Positions 5,207 through 12,132 of a DNA stretch of 14,457 bases are shown here, piece by piece; position 1 is the first letter of the stretch, and each line of letters starts with the position of its first letter. The position numbers were made by a program, and so were the translations under genes. The stretch comes from Methanocorpusculaceae archaeon UBA456 (lineage in GTDB: Archaea; Halobacteriota; Methanomicrobia; Methanomicrobiales; Methanocorpusculaceae). The DNA is taken from assembly GCA_002496395.1 (NCBI GenBank), contig DAJQ01000028.1:1-14457 (forward strand). Direction: 5' to 3'. The notes beneath the pieces were generated by a model. The model worked only from the letters and a program-made list of their open reading frames with translations, was not told where the DNA came from and did no database searches.

Positions 5207-6837
5207 TGCATCACCTCCCTCACTTTCTGTTCCAGTTCATCAAGGGAAAACGGCCGTCCGCTCACATTTGCGATCCTTCGATCCGCATTAATCCCAAAAC
5301 CCCTGAGCAGGGAGTCAAGCTGGCCGGTGGCATTCTCTTCTACCACGATCATTCGCTCAACACCCATCAGGGCATCAATGCACTGTGCAAGTGGGAAGGG
5401 TTCGAGGATGATCGGCCGGATCACCCTGAGTGAGAGCCGCTCGCCAATCTCCCGGCAGGCTTCTCCTGTTGATCCAAAGCAGATGAGGGCAATGGGTGCA
5501 TCCTCTGCGCCATCTACCCTGAGGCAGCCATAGTATGCCATCTCGTTCTCAATCGTTGCCCCTTTCCGGATCAGCTTCACGGCATTTGCAGCAGCATGCC
5601 CGGGATCTTCGGTTGTGATCCCAAAATCATCATGGGTATATGAGTTCACCTTCACCACATTGTCGGAAAGTGGTGGAGGATAGAACGGCGAGATCCCATC
5701 CGGTGTATTGCAGTAACGATCATAGGTACCACGGGGAGAGCGAACTGACGCAACCGGCATAGGGAACTCCGGATCGATTTCGGTTGATTTCGGATGCTCG
5801 CCGAGGTTTTTGTCGGAGAGAACAAACACCGGCACCTGGAACCGCCAGGCGAGATGAACTGCACGGGCAGACCATTCATATGCCTCTTCCGTGGTGCCCG
5901 GCGCGATCACAATCCTCGGAAACTCGCCATGGCCTGCATGCAGGACAAAGCTGAGATCCCCCTGAGATGAGTAGGTTGGCATCCCGGTGGAGGGCCCCGG
6001 TCGCATCGCCATCACGATCACCACCGGCTGTTCTGCCATCCCGGCAAGCGAGACGCCTTCAGTCATCAGGCAGAAGCCGCCCCCGGATGTCCCGACAGCC
6101 ACCCGTTTCCCCGCATAGGAGAGGCCGAGCGCCATCGTGATCACCGCAATCTCGTTCTCGGGATGGATCACAAGCAACGGCGTATCCTGAGCCAGATCGG
6201 CCATTGTATGCAGGATCGATGACGATGGCGTCATCGGGTAGGAGACATAGGCATCGAGGCCGCCCCGGATCAGCCCGAGTGCAATCGCATCGTTTCCGGT
6301 TAACAGCGGAAGAGGATCGTTCTTGCGAATGGGGATCTGCATCCGCTCTTCGCCTGCATGGTATCCCCTGAGGGCAAGCCTGAGATTCTCTTCTGATCGC
6401 GGTCCAAATTCCTTCTTCACCGCCTCGCTGAGGATCTCACGGGGGATCCCGGCAGCACGGCAGAGAGCTCCGATCAAAACCGTGTTCCGGGCGATCGGGG
6501 ATGCTCCTTCCTCTTTGATGATTGTAGTTGCAGGAACCCCGATCCCCTCACCCTTTGCAACATCAGCATCATAGATCAGGACTGCCCCCTCTCCATGCTG
6601 CTGCACCGTCTCCTGGTCAAGGGCGCAGACGATATCGGGCTTCCCAGAAACCGCCCCGATCTCATGGTCTGCTCCACGGAGAATCGCATAATTATGCCCT
6701 CCCCTGATGAGGGAGGGATAGTCATAGTACATGTAGACATGGTAGCCGAGGAGACCAAGCACCCGGCCGATCAACATTCCTGCCTTGTTGATCCCCTCGC
6801 CTGCCTGCCCGCCGATGCAGATCGAATAATCGTTCAT
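5203..6837 (-). CDS. korA: 2-oxoacid:ferredoxin oxidoreductase, fused gamma-alpha subunit
   Basis: A 544-residue subunit with an N-terminal gamma domain (about 1-175, with GGQAGEGI at 9-16) fused to the alpha pyrimidine-binding domain (about 180-400), then a C-terminal alpha domain (about 440-544, with ENATGQLDSLLR). Alpha motifs are YPMTPSSS (200-207), HPENEIA (225-231), TSGGGFCLMTEG (250-261) and RPGPSTGMPT (279-288). This gamma-alpha fusion defines the two-subunit class that pairs with a 280-residue beta subunit, which is indeed encoded next door. No ferredoxin-type cysteine cluster is present, so a delta-like Fe-S subunit is absent. The ATG at 6837 directly abuts the fdhD stop with no gap, so it is probably translated by coupling within the fdhD-korA-korB transcript. 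Confidence 0.9.
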   Translation of the reverse strand: MNDYSICIGGQAGEGINKAGMLIGRVLGLLGYHVYMYYDYPSLIRGGHNYAILRGADHEIGAVSGKPDIVCALDQETVQQHGEGAVLIYDADVAKGEGIGVPATTIIKEEGASPIARNTVLIGALCRAAGIPREILSEAVKKEFGPRSEENLRLALRGYHAGEERMQIPIRKNDPLPLLTGNDAIALGLIRGGLDAYVSYPMTPSSSILHTMADLAQDTPLLVIHPENEIAVITMALGLSYAGKRVAVGTSGGGFCLMTEGVSLAGMAEQPVVIVMAMRPGPSTGMPTYSSQGDLSFVLHAGHGEFPRIVIAPGTTEEAYEWSARAVHLAWRFQVPVFVLSDKNLGEHPKSTEIDPEFPMPVASVRSPRGTYDRYCNTPDGISPFYPPPLSDNVVKVNSYTHDDFGITTEDPGHAAANAVKLIRKGATIENEMAYYGCLRVDGAEDAPIALICFGSTGEACREIGERLSLRVIRPIILEPFPLAQCIDALMGVERMIVVEENATGQLDSLLRGFGINADRRIANVSGRPFSLDELEQKVREVMQ

Positions 6838-7581
6838 TTATTTCACCTTCCCGTACTGCTCCAGTCCGATGATCCGTTCCGGATGCGTATAGACGGTGAA
6901 CCGGCCTTCGCGTGTGAAACAGATCAGCGTGATGCCGGTCTTCTCTGCCGTTCTGATCCCCTGGTCAGTGGAGGCGGCACGGGAGACGATGATCGGGATG
7001 CCGGCATAGGCTGCCTTCTGCACCATCCCCGATGGCTGCCTCCCTGTACAGCCGATCACGCAGTCTGAGAGGGGGAGATTATTCAGGATCGCATGGCCGA
7101 CGACTTTGTCGACAGAGTTGTGCCGCCCGATATCCTCGCACCGAACCGCAAGCTCTCCTTTGTAAAAGAGGACTGAGGCGTGCAGAGCCCCGGTCTTCAG
7201 CCAGGCATCGGAGTCGATTGCACCCCGTACCTCCAGCACCTTCCCCGGGGTGATTCTGGATCCAAAGTGAACCTCAGGTGGCTCTGCCTGATTCGCATAC
7301 CCACCCGATGATTCAAGTGTTGCCATATATTCTCCCGTCACCGGGGCCTCGACATAGATATTGTCATCAATGACGGTGACCGAATCGATCCGGTCTGCTA
7401 TCCCCGAACAGATGATAAAGCCCGCCCCGAGTTCACGAAGATGATCGTCGGAGGCGACCATCGTCAGGAGGGGCTTATCATTCAGATGGAGGGTAAAGGT
7501 ATCTTCGCAGACGATCGCATCATCGATCTCCGAGATCGAACCGTTCTTGTACATGATCCCGGTATGCTGAACAAGGTTCAT
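6838..7581 (-). CDS. fdhD: FdhD-family sulfurtransferase-like protein lacking the CXXC pair
   Basis: A 247-residue FdhD homologue. FdhD binds the molybdenum/tungsten cofactor and passes sulfur from a cysteine desulfurase to it, which activates formate dehydrogenase. The family blocks are clear: TGALHAS (130-136), RCEDIGRHNSVDKV (147-160), GCTGRQPSGMVQKAAYAGIP (177-196) and VSRAA (199-203), then a C-terminal RFTVYTHPERI (227-237). The loop that normally carries the sulfur-relay CXXC reads ESSGGYANQAE (90-100), with no cysteine. The five remaining cysteines (25, 58, 148, 174 or nearby 178, 221) are isolated. It may therefore use another residue, act only as a cofactor chaperone, or have a different role. 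It overlaps cutA by ATGA (7578-7581) and abuts korA. Confidence 0.85.
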   Translation of the reverse strand: MNLVQHTGIMYKNGSISEIDDAIVCEDTFTLHLNDKPLLTMVASDDHLRELGAGFIICSGIADRIDSVTVIDDNIYVEAPVTGEYMATLESSGGYANQAEPPEVHFGSRITPGKVLEVRGAIDSDAWLKTGALHASVLFYKGELAVRCEDIGRHNSVDKVVGHAILNNLPLSDCVIGCTGRQPSGMVQKAAYAGIPIIVSRAASTDQGIRTAEKTGITLICFTREGRFTVYTHPERIIGLEQYGKVK

Positions 7582-7898
7582 CCGCCCACCTCCGATCGGA
7601 CCCAGTCAAGGTATGGCAGGCTCCCCTCCTGAACCGGGATGGCAAGGACTTCGGGAACCTCATAAGAATGGATCGCTTCGATCCGCTGGATGAGATCCCT
7701 GCTCCCTTCAGCCGTTGTCTTGCAGATCAGGAGCTCCTCTTCATCGCAGAGCACCTCGCCATCCCATCGGTACACCGATCGCACCGGTGTGATATTCACG
7801 CAGGCAGCAAGCTGCTCTTCAATTACTCTTCGGGCAATATCTTCTGCTTCGCCAGTGGGTGCAGTACAGAGTATCAGTACAATATTAGTATGATCCAT
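7578..7898 (-). CDS. cutA: CutA1-family protein (divalent cation tolerance)
   Basis: A 106-residue CutA1 protein of normal family length. CutA1 forms a very stable trimer with a ferredoxin-like fold and is linked to copper and other divalent metal tolerance, though its biochemical role is still debated. Visible family features are VLILCTAPTGEAEDIAR near the N-terminus, the EEQLAACVN block, VYRWDGEV (42-49), EELLICKTT (54-62), and a C-terminal HSYEVPEVLAIPVQEGSLPY with YLDWV. The start codon sits in the loop of a perfect 8-bp inverted repeat (7888-7910), which could control initiation. It is the first of four tightly packed genes (cutA-fdhD-korA-korB) and starts 54 nt after the IscU gene. Confidence 0.93.
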   Translation of the reverse strand: MDHTNIVLILCTAPTGEAEDIARRVIEEQLAACVNITPVRSVYRWDGEVLCDEEELLICKTTAEGSRDLIQRIEAIHSYEVPEVLAIPVQEGSLPYLDWVRSEVGG

Positions 7899-7910
7899 CT
7901 TCGATCATAC
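7888..7910. promoter_or_regulatory. Perfect inverted repeat holding the cutA start codon
   Basis: Arms GTATGATC (7888-7895) and GATCATAC (7903-7910) are perfectly complementary, with a 7-nt spacer. In the cutA mRNA the loop reads GAAGAUG, which contains the AUG. It could be an operator bound by a dimeric regulator or an RNA hairpin that limits ribosome access. Confidence 0.5.
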
Positions 7911-7930
7911 CAACAGGTGCGGGGTGATGT

Positions 7931-7936
7931 AAAAAA
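7931..7936 (-). terminator. T6 run between the IscU gene and cutA
   Basis: The minus strand has TTTTTT 17 nt after the IscU stop codon. It is either an oligo-T terminator for nifS-iscU or part of an A/T-rich promoter for cutA (about 35 nt before its start). If it terminates, cutA begins a separate transcript. Confidence 0.3.
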
Positions 7937-7952
7937 GATTTGGAACTTCTGC

Positions 7953-8378
7953 TCACTCACAGGCGTGGCAGTCGCCGCAGGCAGCACACTCCCCCTCACC
8001 CCATGGGGAGAGACCCTGCCTCTCACGGTAATTGTTGATCGCTGCATGGATCGCCTCCTCTGCGAGCACCGAACAATGGAGCTTCTGAGGAGGCAGCCCC
8101 TCAAGGGCTTCTGCAACCGCTTTATTTGAGATCTCCCACGCCTCTTCAAGGGTTTTTCCGATGATCATCTCGGTCGCCATCGAGGAGGAGGCAACCGCTG
8201 CCCCGCACCCGAAGGTCTGGAATGATGCATCCTCGATTCGATTCTCATGGATCTTCAGAAAGATCCGCATGATATCCCCGCATTTCTGGTTCCCGACCTC
8301 GCCGATTCCATCGGCGTCTGCGATCTCCCGCTGGTTCCGGGGATTCATGAAATGATCCATTACCTTCTCTGAGTACAT
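7953..8378 (-). CDS. nifU: IscU/NifU-type Fe-S cluster scaffold with cysteine-rich tail
   Basis: A 141-residue IscU-type scaffold on which Fe-S clusters are assembled from sulfur supplied by NifS. The three cluster-binding cysteines are present: Cys33 in QKCGD with Asp35, Cys58 in FGCGAA, and Cys102 in LHCSVLAEEA. The core ends near residue 125, the normal IscU length. A short extra tail, GECAACGDCHACE, adds four cysteines (131, 134, 137, 140) in a CX2CX2CX2C pattern, which could bind a metal or a cluster. The start at 8378 follows AGGTGA (8390-8385, overlapping the nifS stop) by 6 nt, and the 6-nt gap to nifS makes the pair a clear operon. Confidence 0.93.
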   Translation of the reverse strand: MYSEKVMDHFMNPRNQREIADADGIGEVGNQKCGDIMRIFLKIHENRIEDASFQTFGCGAAVASSSMATEMIIGKTLEEAWEISNKAVAEALEGLPPQKLHCSVLAEEAIHAAINNYRERQGLSPWGEGECAACGDCHACE

Positions 8379-8384
8379 CCGAAA

Positions 8385-9563
8385 TCACCTGCTCCTGAGT
8401 TCTTTTGGTGTTAATGGCGACATATCCCTGAGACGCTGCACCACCTTCGGGACAATCTCCAGAACATAGTCGATCTCCTCTTCTGTCGTCTCCTCCCCGA
8501 GTGTCAGCCTGAGCGATCCGTGGGCAATCTCATGTGGGATGCCGCAGGCAAGGAGGACATGCGAGGGGTCGAGGGAGGCGGATGTGCAGGCGCTCCCGGT
8601 TGATGCGGCGATCCCGTGCGCATTCAGGAGAAGGAGTATAGATTCCCCTTCGATATATTCGAAGATGAAGTTGACGTTGTTTGGAAGCCGCTCTTCAGGA
8701 TGGCCATTCAACCGGCTCGCCGGGATTGCACCAAGCCCGGCAATAAGCTTCATCCTCAGCTTCAGGAGCCGCTTCGTCTTCTCTGGCATCAGGGCAACTG
8801 CACGAGTAATGGCGGCCCCGAGCCCGACGATACCGGGAACATTCTCTGTTCCTGCCCGCCTCCTCCTCTCCTGGGCCCCGCCGTGCATGAACGGAGCAAT
8901 CCGGGTGCCCTTCCTAATATAGAGTGCACCGATGCCTTTTGGTCCCTGAAACTTGTGGGATGAGAGCGAGAGGAGATCGACATTCAGGGCATTCACATCA
9001 ACCGGGATCTGGCCGACCGCCTGAACCGCATCGGTATGGAAGACGATCTTCTTTGACCTGGCGATTTCACCAATCCGGGCGATCGGCTGGATGGTCCCGA
9101 TCTCGTTATTAGCGAGCATGATCGTGATCAGGATCGTATCGTCCCGGATTGCAGCCTCGACATCCGCAACCCCCACCCGCCCAAACTCATCGACCGGAAG
9201 GTAGGTCACCTCGAATCCTTCCTTTTCGAGTGCCTCGCAGGTATGCAGAACCGCATGATGTTCAATTGCGGATGTGATGATATGCCGCCCTTTCTTTGCA
9301 TGGGCAGTGGCAACCCCGCGAATCGCCCAGTTGTCAGATTCGGTTCCGCCGGAGGTGAAGTAGATCTGATCCACTCCTGCCCCGATCGCCGCCGCAACCT
9401 TTTCCCGTGCCCTCTCTACAGCGGTGCGCGAGGCTGCTGCGATGTCATAGAGCGAAGAAGGGTTTCCGAAATAGTCAGAAAAGTACGGAAACATCGCAGA
9501 TACGACATCGGGGTGCGTCTTCGTCGTTGCAGCATTATCCAGGTAAATGAGGCGTTTCTCCAT
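8385..9563 (-). CDS. nifS: Cysteine desulfurase (NifS/IscS)
   Basis: A PLP enzyme that removes sulfur from cysteine and hands the persulfide to scaffold and transfer proteins. Numbered from ATG 9563 (392 residues), the essential residues are all visible: LDNAATT (8-14), SGGTESDN (71-78), His102 in IEHHAV, Asp178 in HTDAVQ, the PLP lysine Lys204 in SSHKFQGPKG, and the persulfide cysteine Cys326 in STGSACTSAS, within the group II-like but IscS-length loop. I prefer ATG 9563 over GTG 9569 because GGAG lies 7 nt upstream of the former and only 1 nt from the latter. A 15-bp palindrome overlies the likely TATA region (9597-9611). It heads the nifS-iscU pair and lies upstream of fdhD, a known client of such enzymes. 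Confidence 0.95.
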   Translation of the reverse strand: MEKRLIYLDNAATTKTHPDVVSAMFPYFSDYFGNPSSLYDIAAASRTAVERAREKVAAAIGAGVDQIYFTSGGTESDNWAIRGVATAHAKKGRHIITSAIEHHAVLHTCEALEKEGFEVTYLPVDEFGRVGVADVEAAIRDDTILITIMLANNEIGTIQPIARIGEIARSKKIVFHTDAVQAVGQIPVDVNALNVDLLSLSSHKFQGPKGIGALYIRKGTRIAPFMHGGAQERRRRAGTENVPGIVGLGAAITRAVALMPEKTKRLLKLRMKLIAGLGAIPASRLNGHPEERLPNNVNFIFEYIEGESILLLLNAHGIAASTGSACTSASLDPSHVLLACGIPHEIAHGSLRLTLGEETTEEEIDYVLEIVPKVVQRLRDMSPLTPKELRSR

Positions 9564-9596
9564 CTCCACTCTCCACGTCAGAAGGTATCGTCATTG

Positions 9597-9611
9597 AATG
9601 GTATAACCATT
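9597..9611. promoter_or_regulatory. Palindrome over the putative nifS promoter
   Basis: AATGGT (9597-9602) and ACCATT (9606-9611) are perfect inverted arms around a 3-bp spacer. On the minus strand the centre reads GGTTATACC, a TATA-like core about 40 nt before the nifS start. A dimeric regulator binding here would block TBP, so it is a candidate operator for Fe-S or sulfur control. Confidence 0.4.
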
Positions 9612-9642
9612 TGTCAAGGGGAAGTATCCGGATTCTCAGTGA

Positions 9643-9652
9643 TTCTTAAGTA
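9643..9652 (+). promoter_or_regulatory. Possible TATA element for dapL
   Basis: TTCTTAAGTA lies 25-34 nt upstream of ATG 9677, and no Shine-Dalgarno sequence precedes that ATG. Together these suggest a leaderless or nearly leaderless dapL transcript. The match to the TATA consensus is weak. Confidence 0.3.
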
Positions 9653-9676
9653 CCGTAAGATTGAACAGTACCCACA

Positions 9677-10822
9677 ATGTACGCAGACAGACTTGACAAC
9701 CTACCCCCCTATCTCTTTGCCCGTATAGATGAGATGAAAGAAGCAAAGATCCGCTCAGGTGTCGATGTCATCGATCTCGGCGTTGGCGATCCGGATCTCC
9801 CGACACCCCCGCATATTGTCGAGACGCTCTGCACCGCAGCACGTGACCCGGCAACCCACCACTACCCCTCATACCTGGGTCTCTCCACCTACCGCGAAGC
9901 AGTTGCCACCTGGTATAAAAACCGGTTCGGTGTCACCGCAGATCCAAAATCTGAAATTATCACGTTGATTGGATCAAAAGAAGGAATCGCCCATGTGCCC
10001 GAGGCATTCGTCAACCCCGGCGATGTCGTCCTCGCAACCGATCCCGGGTACCCGGTTTACAAGACCTCCACCCTCTTTGCAGAAGGGATCTGCCACCCCC
10101 TCCCCCTCGCCGAGGAGAACAATTTCCTCCCGGATCTCGATGCCATTCCAAAGGATGTCCTGAAAAAGACGAAACTCTTCTTCTTCGGGTACCCAAACAA
10201 CCCGACCGCAGCAGTTGCCCCGATGAAGTTCTTCGATGAGGTCGTCGGGTTCGCACGAGAACACAATATCGTGGCTGTCCATGATAACGCATACTCGGAG
10301 ATCACCTTTGACGGGTATGTTGCCCCCTCATTCCTCCAGGCAGATGGCGCCTCCGAGGTCGGGATCGAGATGCACTCACTCTCAAAGACCTATAACATGA
10401 CCGGCTGGCGGCTTGGGATGGCGGTCGGGAACAGGGAGATCATCGCAGGCCTTGGCCGCGTCAAGACGAATATCGATTCCGGCGCATTTGATGCGGTACA
10501 GCTTGCCGGTGTCACCGCACTCACTGGCCCGCAGGACTGTGTTGCCGATGCATGCAGGATCTACCAGGAGCGGCGGGATGTCCTCGTCAAAGGTCTGGGA
10601 AGCCTGGGATACGATGTCTCCTCACCAAAAGCCACCTTCTATGTCTGGATGAAGGTCGATGACTCTATGAAATTTGCTGCCCGGCTCCTCGATGAGGCAG
10701 GCATCGTCGCCACGCCGGGTATCGGGTTTGGCGCTAGCGGCGAAGGCTATGTCAGGTTCGCAATCACCCGTTCTGTTGAGCGAATTACCGAAGCAGTTGC
10801 ACGCATGGAGGCGATGCACTGA
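9677..10822 (+). CDS. dapL: LL-diaminopimelate aminotransferase
   Basis: A 381-residue class I/II PLP aminotransferase. The DapL reaction converts tetrahydrodipicolinate and glutamate to LL-diaminopimelate, the short lysine route used by many methanogens. Visible features are DLGVGDPDLPTPPHIVE (33-49), HYPSYLGLSTYREAVA (62-77), FGYPNNPTAAV (170-180) with the PLP-contacting Asn, HDNAYSEI (202-209), the PLP lysine Lys237 in SLSKTYNMTGWR, and a C-terminal YVRFAI with the substrate-carboxylate Arg. The family also includes other aspartate-type transaminases, but the overlap with lysA (one base shared, TGATG) supports DapL. No ribosome binding site precedes ATG 9677, consistent with leaderless translation. 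Confidence 0.9.
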   Translation: MYADRLDNLPPYLFARIDEMKEAKIRSGVDVIDLGVGDPDLPTPPHIVETLCTAARDPATHHYPSYLGLSTYREAVATWYKNRFGVTADPKSEIITLIGSKEGIAHVPEAFVNPGDVVLATDPGYPVYKTSTLFAEGICHPLPLAEENNFLPDLDAIPKDVLKKTKLFFFGYPNNPTAAVAPMKFFDEVVGFAREHNIVAVHDNAYSEITFDGYVAPSFLQADGASEVGIEMHSLSKTYNMTGWRLGMAVGNREIIAGLGRVKTNIDSGAFDAVQLAGVTALTGPQDCVADACRIYQERRDVLVKGLGSLGYDVSSPKATFYVWMKVDDSMKFAARLLDEAGIVATPGIGFGASGEGYVRFAITRSVERITEAVARMEAMH

Positions 10823-12123
10823 TGACAATGCAGCTCCCCTCTCATCTCTCGATACAGAATGGGCACCTGATGAGCGGCACACAGGATCTCGTTGATCTTG
10901 TAGGACGATTTGGCACCCCGCTCTATGTGACAAATGAAGATCAGATCCTCGATAACTTCGAGCGGTACGAATCCGCGTTATCGAGTTGGTACCCCAATGT
11001 CCGGCTCCTCTTTGCAGCAAAGGCAAACGGGAATCTTGCAGTTCTCCGGGCGCTTGGACGAGCCGGTGCCGGTGCCGATGTCTTCTCATCAGGCGAACTG
11101 ATGCTCGCACTCCGTGCCGGAATGAAACCGGAACGGCTCCTCTTCAATGGCAGTTCCAAGACAACAGATGATCTCAGGCTCGCTGTTGAGACGGGGATCC
11201 GGGTCTCGGTCGACTCGATCGATGAACTCAACCAGCTCTCCGGAATCGCATCTGAGCAGAAGAAGACAGTCCAGATCGCGTTCCGGGTGAACCCGGCACT
11301 TGAGGTTCCCACCCATCCAAAGATTGCAACAGGCCTTGCCACCACAAAGTTCGGGATCCCGGCAGCCGAGATCCTCTCTGCATACCAGGCGGCACTTGAC
11401 GCACCCTATGTTGTTCCGGTCGGACTCCACTGCCATATCGGATCCCAGATTCTGGATGTCGAACCATTTGCCCGTGCCGCTGCTGTTATGGCGAAGGTGG
11501 CAGGCGAGGTGACCAATATCGGTGTCAACCTTGAATTCCTCGATATCGGCGGGGGGCTTGGTGTACCATACCACCGGGAAACCGATGTAGCCCCGACACC
11601 GGAAGAGTACGCACAGGCCGTGATGCCCGTCTTCCTTGACGGGATGAAGGAGATTGGGATCTCTCCCGAGTTCTGGGTTGAACCCGGCCGCTGGCTGTTA
11701 GCAGAGTCGACCGTGCTCCTGACAAAGATAAACTCGGTGAAACGGGCATACAAGACATTTGCAAATGTCGATGCCGGGTTCAATCTCCTGATCAGGCCCG
11801 CAATGTACGATTCATGGCATGAAGTGATCATGGCAAACAAGGCCGATCAAAAGGGAGTGGAAGAGGTGACGATCGCAGGCCCAATCTGTGAGACCGGGGA
11901 TCTCCTGGCAGCAGATCGCCTTCTGCCTGCACCTGGGGCAGGCGATCTCATCGCCGTCCTCGATTGCGGTGCATACGGGTTTGCCATGTCCTCCCAGTAC
12001 AATGGAAGGCCCCGGTGCCCTGAGGTGATGGTGAAAGGGGATCGTGCTGAAGTGATCAGGAGAGGGGAGACACTGGATGATCTCTGTGCCACCATGCAGG
12101 TCCCGTCGTGGCAGCAGGAATGA
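10822..12123 (+). CDS. lysA: Diaminopimelate decarboxylase
   Basis: A 433-residue PLP enzyme of the alanine-racemase fold (group IV decarboxylases) that decarboxylates meso-diaminopimelate to L-lysine, the last step of the pathway. Key residues are the PLP lysine Lys67 in FAAKANGN, HCHIGSQI (203-210), the phosphate-binding DIGGGLG (241-247), EPGRWLLAES (287-296), the second active-site Cys356 in GPICETGD, and Tyr385/Tyr393 in AYGFAMSSQYNGRP. Length matches the family. ATG 10822 overlaps the dapL stop by one base; ATG 10828 is an alternative two codons downstream. A racemase (dapF) would be needed between DapL and LysA and is not in the window. Confidence 0.96.
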   Translation: MTMQLPSHLSIQNGHLMSGTQDLVDLVGRFGTPLYVTNEDQILDNFERYESALSSWYPNVRLLFAAKANGNLAVLRALGRAGAGADVFSSGELMLALRAGMKPERLLFNGSSKTTDDLRLAVETGIRVSVDSIDELNQLSGIASEQKKTVQIAFRVNPALEVPTHPKIATGLATTKFGIPAAEILSAYQAALDAPYVVPVGLHCHIGSQILDVEPFARAAAVMAKVAGEVTNIGVNLEFLDIGGGLGVPYHRETDVAPTPEEYAQAVMPVFLDGMKEIGISPEFWVEPGRWLLAESTVLLTKINSVKRAYKTFANVDAGFNLLIRPAMYDSWHEVIMANKADQKGVEEVTIAGPICETGDLLAADRLLPAPGAGDLIAVLDCGAYGFAMSSQYNGRPRCPEVMVKGDRAEVIRRGETLDDLCATMQVPSWQQE

Positions 12124-12132
12124 GCGTGTACC

